Source of the DNA: Halobacterium litoreum
GTDB taxonomy: Archaea > Halobacteriota > Halobacteria > Halobacteriales > Halobacteriaceae
Assembly: GCF_021233415.1 (NCBI RefSeq)
Contig: NZ_CP089466.1
Coordinates: forward strand, 806,001 to 870,000
Length of the DNA: 64,000 nucleotides
Direction of reading: 5' to 3'
This document shows positions 1 through 7,605 of this stretch, piece after piece. Below the pieces are notes generated by a model. That model saw only the letters and a program-made list of their open reading frames with translations, ran no database searches and was not told where the DNA came from. Positions within the stretch are counted from its first letter, which is position 1, and each line of letters begins with the position of its first letter. The translations under genes and the position numbers were made by a program.

Positions 1-175
1 CGAGGAGTTCGTCGTAACTCCCGTAGGACTCCGGGATGTCGTGTCGGTCGGCGAACGCGGCGGCGTCGTCCGCGCTCCGTGACGCGACGGCGCGGACCTC
101 GTGGTCCGAGTCGCGGATGGCGGGGACGACGGCGGCGTCGGCGATGTGGGCCGTCGAGATGATGCCGAATTGCAC
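1..175 (-). CDS. Gfo/Idh/MocA-type oxidoreductase, N-terminal fragment (runs off the window)
   Basis: Only the first 58 residues are inside the window. A GTG at 175 opens a typical NAD(P)-binding Rossmann start, FGIISTAHIADAAVVPAI, followed by a second strand RAVASRS and the helix beginning DDAAAFAD. This is the N-terminal pattern of Gfo/Idh/MocA sugar or inositol dehydrogenases (family knowledge). An AT-rich CCTAACTGTTT about 27 bases upstream of the GTG supports a leaderless start. The substrate cannot be told without the C-terminal domain. Confidence 0.7.
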   Translation of the reverse strand, partial: MQFGIISTAHIADAAVVPAIRDSDHEVRAVASRSADDAAAFADRHDIPESYGSYDELL

Positions 176-251
176 GTTGGGAGCGGAGATTGCCAGTCAC
201 CTAACTGTTTGGACCGCAGGCCTCAAGACCCGCCGCCGTCTCCGTGACAGT

Positions 252-416
252 ATGGCACAGATTCGCGCACCGTCCGAGCGAACGTGTACGGACTGCGGAC
301 GGTCGGAGCGGTGGGACCGGGCGGACCGACACTGGAAGGTAGACGGCGAAGAGGGCGACGTCTTCTGCGTACACGCGTGGGACGTGACGGGGTCGTTTAC
401 GACGGTCGAGAAGTGA
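252..416 (+). CDS. HEWD-type small zinc-binding haloarchaeal protein
   Basis: A 54-residue protein with CTDCG near the N-terminus and C-x-H-x-W-D near the C-terminus (VFCVHAWD), which looks like one four-ligand metal site. It fits the small haloarchaeal HEWD family, whose function is unknown to me. Its last 20 bases overlap the end of the convergent winged-helix gene at 397-609. It is short but well formed, with acidic composition and a good start. Confidence 0.75.
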   Translation: MAQIRAPSERTCTDCGRSERWDRADRHWKVDGEEGDVFCVHAWDVTGSFTTVEK

Positions 417-609
417 GGTAGCGCTCGCCGTCGCGGGCGACGAGGCCGCGGTTCTGGAGGGTTCGCAGGACGCTGAACAGCGTTATTCTCGGCACGTCGA
501 GGTCGGCGTGCAGTTCGTCGACGGTCGCGCTGTCCCGGGTCGTCAGCGAGAGGTACACCAGTTTCCCGCGCGGCGACTCCACCGATGTCGGCACCTGTCG
601 TGTCGTCAT
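397..609 (-). CDS. small winged-helix DNA-binding protein
   Basis: A 70-residue protein that is almost entirely one winged helix-turn-helix. The recognition region VDELHADLDVPRITLFSVL is followed by the wing RDGERYLTS. It resembles MarR/TrmB-like single-domain haloarchaeal regulators. The target is unknown; the divergent acyltransferase gene is the obvious neighbour. An AT-rich GATAATT (about 632-638) lies 27 bases upstream of the ATG on this strand, so the gene is probably leaderless. Its 3' end overlaps the HEWD gene by 20 bases. Confidence 0.7.
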   Translation of the reverse strand: MTTRQVPTSVESPRGKLVYLSLTTRDSATVDELHADLDVPRITLFSVLRTLQNRGLVARDGERYLTSRPS

Positions 610-706
610 TCGTCACCCGACGAAACTACTTCGACAATTATCAATGTGTGGTTCGACGCAAGTCGAAACAGGTGGGTTGATTGCGTCCGGCGTCCAATCC
701 GGTGTC

Positions 707-1201
707 GTGCCGACGCGCCACGACCGACTCGACCGACACCCGACGCCCGGCCTCGGCAACTCCCTGCGCCACTGGCCGGACGCCAAGCACCCGCTTCGCG
801 TCGTCGTCAACTACGTCGCCATCGTCCTCGCGCGCGTCTCCCCGAGCCTCCGCCTGAAGAACTGGCTGCTCCGGCGCATCGGCGTCACCGTCGGCGCGCG
901 CGCCTCGTGGGGCCTCGAATCCACGCCCGACGTCTTCTGGCCGGAACTCATCACGGTCGGCGAGGACGCCATCGTCGGCTACGACGCCACCCTCCTCTGT
1001 CACGAATTCCTCCAAGACGAATACCGCACCGGCGAAGTCGTGCTCGGCGACCGGGCCATGATCGGCGCGGGCGCAATCGTCCTCCCCGGTGTCGAAATCG
1101 GCGACGACGCCCAGGTCGCCGCCAACTCGCTCGTCACCGAGGACGTCCCCGAGGGCGCGACGGTCGCCGGCGTCCCCGCCGAACCGGTGGCCCGCGACTA
1201 A
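707..1201 (+). CDS. hexapeptide-repeat acyltransferase
   Basis: About 164 residues from a GTG at 707. An ATG at 644 in the same frame would add 21 residues that do not look conserved. The C-terminal half carries the left-handed beta-helix pattern of bacterial transferase hexapeptides: ITVGEDAIVGYDA, then VVLGDRAMIGAGAIVLPGV, then IGDDAQVAANSLV, ending in the usual AGVPAEPV. These enzymes are trimeric acetyl- or acyl-CoA transferases that use sugars, amino acids or antibiotics. The acceptor here cannot be predicted. The stop overlaps the convergent membrane-protein gene by 4 bases. Confidence 0.8.
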   Translation: MPTRHDRLDRHPTPGLGNSLRHWPDAKHPLRVVVNYVAIVLARVSPSLRLKNWLLRRIGVTVGARASWGLESTPDVFWPELITVGEDAIVGYDATLLCHEFLQDEYRTGEVVLGDRAMIGAGAIVLPGVEIGDDAQVAANSLVTEDVPEGATVAGVPAEPVARD

Positions 1202-1761
1202 CTCGCGCGCTCCACGTCACGCGCCGCGCTCTCGTTCCGACTCCCCGGTACGAACACCCCGACCGCCGCCAACCCCATCACGCACGCCAGCACGCCGCCC
1301 AGCGACAGCGCCCCGACCGTCCGCAACACCGGGTCGACCGACACGCCGCCCGCCAGCGACGCCAACGCGAACCCCGCGACCGACACCACCAGCCCGTACC
1401 GGGTCACGCGGAACTCGGTCGCCGCGGCGTACCAGAACGCCCGCACGCGCCGCCCGACCGACCCGTCGCCGCTCGCCGCCGACGCCACGTCCGCCGCGCC
1501 CGCCGCCGCCAGCGACGCGGCCGCGAACCCGAACACGCCACCCGCCGCGAACAGGTACGCGCCAGTCGGCGGCGACACGGTAAACGACCACGCCGCCGCA
1601 CTCGACACCAACACCCCGGCCGCGGCGACCCACCGAGTCCACGCCCGCCCCGCCGCCGCAGACGCCCACGAGCGAATCCCCGCGTCGCCGACCACCGCGT
1701 ACGAAGACGCTGCGAACGCCACCACTCCCGCGACCGTCACCGCCCAGTTCAGGCCGCTCAT
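1198..1761 (-). CDS. hypothetical membrane protein, Ala/Val-rich
   Basis: 187 residues with about five hydrophobic segments, the first at residues 6-24 and the last near 150-170, in a very Ala/Gly/Val-rich chain. I do not recognise a family. Its start overlaps the stop of the MscS-like gene by 4 bases, so it is probably translated from the same message as dacZ and the channel. A role in osmotic or envelope physiology is only a guess from that context. Confidence 0.6.
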   Translation of the reverse strand: MSGLNWAVTVAGVVAFAASSYAVVGDAGIRSWASAAAGRAWTRWVAAAGVLVSSAAAWSFTVSPPTGAYLFAAGGVFGFAAASLAAAGAADVASAASGDGSVGRRVRAFWYAAATEFRVTRYGLVVSVAGFALASLAGGVSVDPVLRTVGALSLGGVLACVMGLAAVGVFVPGSRNESAARDVERAS

Positions 1762-2534
1762 TCTCGCACCAACACCACGCCGCGCCGGAACACGAGGTGG
1801 TTCGGAAGGACGTACTCCCGGCCGTCGTCCTCCACGCGAGTCACGAACACGTCCACCTCCTGGACGATGCCCTCGTGCTCGCCGATGGCGACCCGGTCAC
1901 CGATGCCGTAGGGCTGTTTCAGGAGCAAGTAGACGCCCGCCGCCGCCGACGTCAACATGTGGCGGGTCGCGACCACCGTGAACACCACGAGCGCCGCGAG
2001 GTACGCGAACAACAACACCAACAGCGCGCCCACCGCGACGCCCACCTGCGAGAGCGCCAACAGCACCGCCACGTACAGAATCGAGTACTTCACCGCCAGC
2101 GACACCACCGAGATCTCGGGCACCTTCACGCTCCGCAGTCGCTCGCTCACCACCAACTCCGCCTTGTCGCTGACCAACAGACCGATCAGGAGTACGGCGA
2201 CCGCCACCAGCACCGACGGCAGGAAGCCGACGATGGGGTACCAGACCGCGCCCTGGACCGTGAGTTGCGCCAACTCCAGCGCGATGAGCGCCGAAATCGC
2301 GTACACGATCCACGACGTCGCTCGCGCTATCAGCCGCACCGTCGTCGTCCCGACCTCCCGCGCCATCCGCTCGACGGTCGTCCCCTCGACGGCGTCGTCG
2401 ACGCCCATCGCCTGCAACAACCGCTCGTTCAGGCGCCCGAGCAAGTACCCGAGCACGATACCCGCGAAGAACACGAGCGCGGCGAGTACGTACCGGAAAT
2501 CCGCGTCCAGTAGCGTGCTCGTATCCACCTGCAT
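1758..2534 (-). CDS. MscS-like mechanosensitive channel, short form
   Basis: 258 residues. Four or five transmembrane segments are followed by the start of an MscS beta-domain: KQPYGIGDRVAIGEHEG, then VFVTRVEDDGREYVLPN. The protein ends soon after that domain and lacks the C-terminal alpha/beta vestibule of full-length MscS. It starts one base after the dacZ stop, so the two genes form an operon. In other haloarchaea the c-di-AMP synthase gene is also found beside a channel gene. The likely role is solute release or osmotic adjustment linked to c-di-AMP (inference). Confidence 0.8.
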   Translation of the reverse strand: MQVDTSTLLDADFRYVLAALVFFAGIVLGYLLGRLNERLLQAMGVDDAVEGTTVERMAREVGTTTVRLIARATSWIVYAISALIALELAQLTVQGAVWYPIVGFLPSVLVAVAVLLIGLLVSDKAELVVSERLRSVKVPEISVVSLAVKYSILYVAVLLALSQVGVAVGALLVLLFAYLAALVVFTVVATRHMLTSAAAGVYLLLKQPYGIGDRVAIGEHEGIVQEVDVFVTRVEDDGREYVLPNHLVFRRGVVLVRE

Positions 2535-2535
2535 C

Positions 2536-3348
2536 TCAGTACTCCTCTGGGTCCAACTCCAACACTAACTCGCCGCCCTTGAACGCGCGGACGAGCCCGT
2601 CGGACTCGGAGAGCACGATGGCGACAGAGTTCGTGTCCCGCGTGATGGCGCCCGCCGCCATGTGGCGCGCACCCAGTCCCTTCGGGATGTCGGTGCCCTC
2701 CGCGGACGGTTCCAGGTAGCGGTACGCGGACACGATCTTCCCCGAATCCGAGATGACGAACGCGCCGTCCAGCCGCGAGAACTCCTTGAGCATCACGTTC
2801 ACGATGGGGTCGCCCACGTGGACGTGGCTCTTCTCGAAGGGGTTGTAGGACAGCGGCCGGGACTTGTTCATCACCTTCCCGGCGTCCCCGACGACGAACA
2901 GCGCGCCGACCGGCTTGCCCTTCTGTCCCTTCTTCCCGAGTTCGATGGCCACCTCGAAGACGTCCCGGATGACGCCCGGCTCCCCCCGCGAGTTCGCGAA
3001 CAGGTCGTAGACGCCCGAGTGGCGTGACTCGTCGGCTTTCGTCCGCGTCACCGTGTCGATGTCGTCGCCGAACAGCGGCACCGCACACCCGAGTTCGTCG
3101 CCGTCCACGACCAATCCCTCGCTGAGCGCGCCCTCCACGCCGAACCGAATGCGCTCGCGCACGTCGTCGAACGTCAACGGCAACTCCACGAACGCGTCGG
3201 CGCCCACCGCGTTCTCCGTCGCGACCACCACGATCGCCGTGTCCTCTAACTCCTCGGCGCGCTCGAAGTACGCGCCGCTCGGCGAGAACAACAACAGCGC
3301 GTCGATACCCTCCAGTATGTCCCCGACGAGGTCTGGTGGCCGAGCCAT
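2536..3348 (-). CDS. dacZ: diadenylate cyclase DacZ (c-di-AMP synthase)
   Basis: 270 residues. The DisA_N (DAC) domain fills the C-terminal half, with the two catalytic motifs intact: DGA at residues 194-196 and RHMAAGAIT at about 228-236. The enzyme condenses two ATP to cyclic di-AMP. The N-terminal 130 residues form the archaeal DacZ-specific domain. Length and layout match the DacZ family. The gene is the first of a tight cluster with the MscS-like gene and a membrane protein, which fits the known role of c-di-AMP in haloarchaeal osmoregulation. Confidence 0.92.
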   Translation of the reverse strand: MARPPDLVGDILEGIDALLLFSPSGAYFERAEELEDTAIVVVATENAVGADAFVELPLTFDDVRERIRFGVEGALSEGLVVDGDELGCAVPLFGDDIDTVTRTKADESRHSGVYDLFANSRGEPGVIRDVFEVAIELGKKGQKGKPVGALFVVGDAGKVMNKSRPLSYNPFEKSHVHVGDPIVNVMLKEFSRLDGAFVISDSGKIVSAYRYLEPSAEGTDIPKGLGARHMAAGAITRDTNSVAIVLSESDGLVRAFKGGELVLELDPEEY

Positions 3349-3461
3349 TTGTCTAACAACGTGTCCCCGCGCTTAAAAAGGATAGTGGCCCGTCGGCCGC
3401 CCGTCCGACGACTGGCTTACAGTCGCTGCTCACTGACACCCCGCTCGAACAGAAAATGCGT

Positions 3462-3541
3462 GGGACCGGATTTGAACCGGAGCAAGACGGTCGCCCTCGC
3501 TTCGCTCGGGCGCTGCGACTTGCAGGGTTCAAATCCGGTCC
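3462..3541. repeat. duplicated tRNA-Leu T-arm/3'-end fragment with inverted copy
   Basis: The 19 bases at 3462-3480 repeat exactly those at 3575-3593, which form the T-arm and part of the acceptor of the tRNA-Leu gene. A third copy, inverted, sits at 3526-3541: the 16 bases 3463-3478 and 3526-3541 are perfect reverse complements. No complete second tRNA can be folded here, because the matching 5' acceptor strand is absent. The arrangement resembles an attachment-site duplication left by integration at the 3' end of a tRNA gene (inference). Confidence 0.7.
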
Positions 3542-3569
3542 GGTTCCCTCGCTCCCTGTGGTCGCTCAG

Positions 3570-3653
3570 TGCACGGGACCGGATTTGAACCGGCGGACTC
3601 CTACGAGACAGCGTCCTAAGCGCTGCGCCGTTTCCTGGCTTGGCTACCCGTGC
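3570..3653 (-). tRNA. tRNA-Leu (anticodon UAG)
   Basis: The 84-base gene folds as a class II tRNA. Acceptor strands GCACGGG and CCCGTGC pair, with discriminator A. The anticodon stem CAGCG/CGCTG encloses the loop CTTAGGA (anticodon TAG), a variable arm follows, and the T-arm is CCGGTTCAAATCCGG. No intron is present. The CCA end is not encoded. Part of the 3' end is duplicated just downstream. Confidence 0.95.
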
Positions 3654-3692
3654 GCACCCACGACTACCCGAGGCAACTGTAAGAGAATTGCG

Positions 3693-4121
3693 CTACGCGC
3701 CGGGGACGCCGAGCGCTTCGAAGGAGCCGATGCCGACGAGCGCGAGCGCCGCGAGGACGACGGTGGCGACGGCCCACGCGGCGACGCCGACGGCGGACGC
3801 GCGGAGCCAGCCGACCGGATAGCGCCACTTGATGACGCCGACCCACGCGACGAGCGCGAGCAGGCCGCCGACGAACGGCACGCCGTCGAGTAGGCCCCAC
3901 GCGAGCGCGCCGAGGAGCGCCGTCAGGATGGCGTCGCCGTAGTCGCCGGCGTCCACGAGATGGGAGGCGGCGACGTGGATGGCGACGCCGCCGACCAGCA
4001 GACTCGCCGCGAACACGACCACCGAGTCGTCGAACGGCGCGGTCACCGACTGTGCGGGCGGTACCGTCCCGGCGAATCGCGCCAGCGACGCGACCGCGGT
4101 GTCCAGAGTTGGTGCGTTCAT
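3693..4121 (-). CDS. hypothetical four-helix membrane protein
   Basis: 142 residues from the ATG at 4121. A GTG at 4148 in the same frame is an alternative, and an AT-containing GTAAACT lies about 30 bases before it. Four hydrophobic segments are visible, around residues 35-55, 60-85, 88-103 and 110-135. I do not recognise the family. It stands alone between the tRNA-Leu and the TFIIB-like gene. Confidence 0.6.
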   Translation of the reverse strand: MNAPTLDTAVASLARFAGTVPPAQSVTAPFDDSVVVFAASLLVGGVAIHVAASHLVDAGDYGDAILTALLGALAWGLLDGVPFVGGLLALVAWVGVIKWRYPVGWLRASAVGVAAWAVATVVLAALALVGIGSFEALGVPGA

Positions 4122-4201
4122 GCGGTCGGGAGTGAGCGCCGCGGCCACGTCAACCGTCGACTCGCTCGCGCCGAGTTTACGCGATTTGTCCCGAGTTCCG
4201 G

Positions 4202-4213
4202 CGAAGGTTTACG
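4202..4213 (+). promoter_or_regulatory. TATA/BRE element of the TFIIB-like gene
   Basis: CGAAGGTTTACG centred 27 bases before the ATG at 4237, the haloarchaeal leaderless-promoter layout. This spacing decides the start of the downstream gene. Confidence 0.6.
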
Positions 4214-4236
4214 TCGGGGACGCGCAATCTCCGGGT

Positions 4237-4551
4237 ATGTACCGGGCGGGCGACGAGGTGGACCAGCGCCAGTGGCTGGAGGAACTCGAAGCGGTCGCCG
4301 AGGACCTCGGCCTCGACGCCGAAGCGCGGTCCACCGCGAAAGACCTGTTCCTGTCGACGGGCGAGACGGCCGACGCCGAGCGCTCGAAGCCCGCGGCGGT
4401 CGCGGCGAGCGTCTACGCGGGCGCGCTCATTGCGGGCGACCAGCGCTCGCAGACCGCCGTCGCGGAGGCCGCAGACGTCTCTCGGCTCGTGATTCAACAG
4501 CGCTGGAAGGACGTGCTCGACGAGGCGGGGTTCGACCCGCCGACGTGGTAG
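4237..4551 (+). CDS. TFIIB-like single cyclin-repeat protein
   Basis: 104 residues resembling one cyclin-like repeat of archaeal transcription factor B. The helical pattern runs WLEELEAVAEDLGL to KPAAVAASVYAGALIAG to TAVAEAADVSRLVIQQRWKD, and the last segment matches the DNA-contacting helix-turn-helix of a TFB repeat. The zinc ribbon, B-finger and second repeat are missing, so it cannot be a complete initiation factor. It may bind DNA or act as a modulator. A TATA element 27 bases upstream and convergence with coaD, whose stop abuts it, support an independent gene. Confidence 0.75.
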   Translation: MYRAGDEVDQRQWLEELEAVAEDLGLDAEARSTAKDLFLSTGETADAERSKPAAVAASVYAGALIAGDQRSQTAVAEAADVSRLVIQQRWKDVLDEAGFDPPTW

Positions 4552-5028
4552 TCAGCGCCCGTCGCTGTCGGGCGTGACGTTGCCGTGTTCGTCGATTTCC
4601 CCCTGCACGATGCGCGTCGAGGAGATGATGTCGCCGTCCTCGGCGCGCACGTGGTCGACGACTTCGATGTCGAGGGGGTCGTGGCCGCGCTCCTCGCGGA
4701 GGTCGTTGATACGTTCGGCGGTGCCCTGGGTCTCCGGCGAGACGACGAGCACGTCGAACTGCGGTTCCGTCGCGATGCCGGTGGGTTCGTGGAGTTTCCG
4801 CACCTCGAACTCGCGGCCCGCGTCGTCGGCGAGCGCCCCGAGTTCGGCTTCGAGGTCGTCGCGCCGCTGGTCGAACGGGCGGACGTAGCGGTCGACGTGG
4901 CGGGTCTGGCCGGCGAGTTCGTCGCTGGTCAACCCGACCGTGACGTCACCGAGTTCGAACGCGCGCTCGAAGAGTTTGCGGTGGCCGTCGTGAATCGGGT
5001 CGAACGTCCCACCGAGGGCGACGTTCAT
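4552..5028 (-). CDS. coaD: phosphopantetheine adenylyltransferase (archaeal type)
   Basis: 158 residues. The nucleotidyltransferase signature GGTFDPIHDGH is at residues 6-16 and the second ATP-binding motif IISSTRI at about 138-144. The enzyme transfers AMP from ATP to 4'-phosphopantetheine to make dephospho-CoA, the penultimate step of CoA synthesis. Length and the HxGH-like motif fit the archaeal PPAT family. It converges with the TFIIB-like gene without a gap. Confidence 0.92.
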   Translation of the reverse strand: MNVALGGTFDPIHDGHRKLFERAFELGDVTVGLTSDELAGQTRHVDRYVRPFDQRRDDLEAELGALADDAGREFEVRKLHEPTGIATEPQFDVLVVSPETQGTAERINDLREERGHDPLDIEVVDHVRAEDGDIISSTRIVQGEIDEHGNVTPDSDGR

Positions 5029-5068
5029 ACGCCGGCGGAAGTCCCGGGCGCGTTTAGCAGTTTGGGTT

Positions 5069-5731
5069 TCAGGTGTCGTCGCCGTCGTCGGTGGAGAGTT
5101 CGGCGTCCGCCTCGACGTCGGCTTCCACGTCGTCGACGCGACCCTCAGCTTCCACGTCGGCGTCCAGTTCGCTCTCGCCGTCGCCGGCCTCGGCTTCCAC
5201 GTCCACGTCCGTCTCGACTTCCGCCTCGGTGTCGCCGACTTCGGCCTCGACGCTGGTGCCGTCCTCGACTTCGATGCGGACCGGCGAGTCGCCGGTGTCG
5301 GCGTCGCCGTCCTCGCGGTCGAGGTGAGCGTCGAGGTTGAAGACGGTGTTCAGTTCGTTCTGTACGCGCCCGACGACGCCGCCGACGAGGTCGCTCGGCG
5401 GGATGGCGGTGTACTCGTAGGGGTTGTTGCCGGCACCTTCGCTCTGGCGCTTGCGGCGTTCGACCACGTCGTCGTCCGCGAGTTCGGCGAGCGCTTCGCG
5501 CACGGTCGACGGGTAGAGGCCGGTGCCGTCGGCCACCTCCTCGCTGGTGCTCCACGGGTGCTGGCGGAGGTAGACGAAGATGCGGGCGCGGGTCTCCGTG
5601 TCGAGCACCCACGAGAGGATGTCCACGACGCGCTGGTCGAACCCGGCGACGGCGCGGTCCTTCCCTTCGTCCAGTCGGTCGCGCGCGGACTGTCGGGACT
5701 CGTCGGTGTCGTCTGCTGGGTCCTCAGACAT
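5069..5731 (-). CDS. winged-helix transcription regulator with long acidic tail
   Basis: 220 residues from the ATG at 5731; an upstream in-frame start at 5752 is possible. Residues about 35-115 form a winged helix: LSWVLDTETRARIFVYLRQH, STSEEVADGTGLYPSTVREAL, then a wing. From about residue 135 on the chain is a low-complexity tail of Glu, Asp, Val and Ala with repeated VEAE, DVEAD and EAEV units. The domain resembles conserved haloarchaeal winged-helix proteins. The target is unknown. Because the tail is repetitive, its length is probably variable. Confidence 0.75.
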   Translation of the reverse strand: MSEDPADDTDESRQSARDRLDEGKDRAVAGFDQRVVDILSWVLDTETRARIFVYLRQHPWSTSEEVADGTGLYPSTVREALAELADDDVVERRKRQSEGAGNNPYEYTAIPPSDLVGGVVGRVQNELNTVFNLDAHLDREDGDADTGDSPVRIEVEDGTSVEAEVGDTEAEVETDVDVEAEAGDGESELDADVEAEGRVDDVEADVEADAELSTDDGDDT

Positions 5732-5788
5732 GTGTCGTCTCGTTCGGGTCAAAAGTGGCGAGCGGATGAAAAACCCTTCGCCGAACGC

Positions 5789-6895
5789 CTACAACACCAG
5801 CGACTCGTACAGCGCGCGCTCGCCGTCCTCGGCGAGGACGCGGCGCTGGCGCGCGGTGCCGGACTCGGCGTCGAACACGTCCCGGATGCCCGAGACGCCC
5901 AGGCGCTCGCACTCCCGGTCGACCACTTCGCCGAGGGAGACGTCGCCCGCTGCGTCCCGGCGCACGAACGACGCGTCGTGGCCGTACCGCGTCGCCCGCC
6001 ACTTGTTCTCGTCGAGCACCTCGCGCCGCAGGCCGGCGGCGTCGCCGTCCCCGAACACTTCCGGCGGTTCCGGGTCGGCGCTGTCCTCGTAGCGCGCGGC
6101 GTAGTCCATCACCAGCGCGTGCGTGTACTCCACGAACGCCTCGACCACCTCGGGGTCGGACTGGCCGTCGGGCGCGCGCACCTCGACGGTGCCGTGGCCC
6201 GAGTGCGGGCGCACGTCGTACCAGAGTTCGCCGCGGTCCGAGATGCCGCCGGACTCGACCATCAGGCGCTCGAACCGGTCGAACTCCTCGTAGGAGTTGA
6301 ACGCCGTCGGCATCCCCGTGTTCGGGAGGCCCTCGAAGATCTTCGCCCGCGCCGACGCCAACCCCGTGTCGTAGCCGTTCCAGAACGGCGAGTTCGCGCC
6401 GAGCGCGAGCATCACGGGCATGTGCCAGCGCAGTTGGTTCGCCACCCACACCGCCTTGTCCGCGTCGTCGACGCCGACGTGGACGTGGAGACCCGCCGTC
6501 GTGTTCCGGTGCTGTGGGTACTGGATTCGCTCCAGTTGCGCGCGGTAGCGGTCCTTCTCGGCGTGCTCGTGTTCCCGCCAGCGCGCGCCCGGATGGAGGC
6601 CCGCCGCCGCGATGCGGTAGCCGTTGGCCTCGGCGTGCGCGACGAGCGCCGCGCGCACGTCCCGGATGGCGTCCGGCGCGCCGTCGGGGCCGTCGAGTTT
6701 CGGCGTCTGCGTCTCCACCACGAACTTGAACAGTTCGTGGTCGAGGCGTCCCTCCAGCAACTCCGGCGGGGTGGCCTCGTACACCAGCCTGTCGGTCCCC
6801 GCGGTGGGGACGCCGTCCTCGCCGACGACGAAGAACTCTTCCTCGACGCCGAGCGTCCCCAGTTCGGCGAACTCCTCCGACGAACCCACGTCCAT
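5789..6895 (-). CDS. gshA: glutamate--cysteine ligase (gamma-glutamylcysteine synthesis)
   Basis: 368 residues of the GCS2/YbdK carboxylate-amine ligase family. The N-terminal LGVEEEFF, the central [13 protein letters not shown] and the [16 protein letters not shown] region are family hallmarks. Haloarchaea use gamma-glutamylcysteine as their main low-molecular-weight thiol instead of glutathione, so this enzyme gives the final thiol (family knowledge). A GTAAATAG element (6923-6930) lies about 30 bases before the ATG, suggesting a monocistronic leaderless transcript. Confidence 0.9.
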   Translation of the reverse strand: MDVGSSEEFAELGTLGVEEEFFVVGEDGVPTAGTDRLVYEATPPELLEGRLDHELFKFVVETQTPKLDGPDGAPDAIRDVRAALVAHAEANGYRIAAAGLHPGARWREHEHAEKDRYRAQLERIQYPQHRNTTAGLHVHVGVDDADKAVWVANQLRWHMPVMLALGANSPFWNGYDTGLASARAKIFEGLPNTGMPTAFNSYEEFDRFERLMVESGGISDRGELWYDVRPHSGHGTVEVRAPDGQSDPEVVEAFVEYTHALVMDYAARYEDSADPEPPEVFGDGDAAGLRREVLDENKWRATRYGHDASFVRRDAAGDVSLGEVVDRECERLGVSGIRDVFDAESGTARQRRVLAEDGERALYESLVL

Positions 6896-6975
6896 GCTCG
6901 CCGGGTCTTTTCCTTCGAGCGCGTAAATAGTTCTGGAAGCGGCGGGCTAAGTTGTCGAGGCCGTCGGTCGCGCGT

Positions 6976-7605
6976 TCACTTCGGCGTCGCGACGACGGCG
7001 AGGTGGTCCTCGTGGTACGGCTCCAGTCGCTCCGTCGCCAGCACCTCGTAGCCGTCGCGCAGGCGGTCGAGGACGTCCTCGAACACGTCTCCGGGGTCGC
7101 GGGTCACGTCCTCGCTTCTGGCCTTCACCGCGCCCACGAACCGCCCGTCGTCGGCGAGGAACTGGCGGTTCGCGAGCGCCACGTCCGCCTGTCCCCGAGT
7201 CGCCACGTCCTGTACGATTGCGTCGAGTTCGGACTCGACGACGTGGGCGTACGTCTCGGGCTTTCGCGCGTCCTTCAACAGCGGGAAGAGGTTCGTCCGC
7301 GCTTCCGCCACGTCGAGCAGGTCGCGGACGGGACGGGGCGCGAACTCCACGGCGTACGTCGGTCCCGCGAAGTCCGCGACGTGGCTCACCGTCGTCCCGT
7401 TCGCCGCGCCGAGGTACAGCACCGAGTCGCCGCCCGCCAGCCCCGTGTCGACGCCGAGTTCGAGCGTCGCGCCGAGTTTCGACCGGTGGGCGTCCCAGCG
7501 CCGCCAGCCGTCGACCACGGGCTCGCCGTACGCCGGTTCGCCCCGCGTCGCGAGCGCCGACTCGTCGCCGAAATCGCGTCGCTCCACGCCGTCCGGGAGG
7601 GTCAT
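6976..7605 (-). CDS. flpA: fibrillarin-like rRNA/tRNA 2'-O-methyltransferase
   Basis: 209 residues of archaeal fibrillarin. The S-adenosylmethionine-binding strand VLYLGAANGTTVSHVAD is near residues 64-80, and AVEFAPRPVRDLL follows. FlpA is the catalytic subunit of the box C/D sRNP, where guide RNAs direct 2'-O-methylation of rRNA and tRNA. Its start overlaps the nop5 stop by 4 bases, giving the universal archaeal nop5-flpA operon. L7Ae, the third protein of the complex, is at 19943-20305. Confidence 0.95.
   Translation of the reverse strand: MTLPDGVERRDFGDESALATRGEPAYGEPVVDGWRRWDAHRSKLGATLELGVDTGLAGGDSVLYLGAANGTTVSHVADFAGPTYAVEFAPRPVRDLLDVAEARTNLFPLLKDARKPETYAHVVESELDAIVQDVATRGQADVALANRQFLADDGRFVGAVKARSEDVTRDPGDVFEDVLDRLRDGYEVLATERLEPYHEDHLAVVATPK

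Noticed and set aside
508-1911. Long plus-strand reading frame of 467 codons across the acyltransferase and membrane-protein region
   Set aside because: It is extremely rich in Arg, Pro and His, a shadow of high-GC genes in other frames, and contradicts the well-supported acyltransferase and membrane protein.
3459-3545. A second complete tRNA-Leu beside the first
   Set aside because: Only the T-arm and part of the 3' acceptor strand are repeated. No matching 5' acceptor, D-arm or anticodon stem is found, so I kept it as a repeat fragment.
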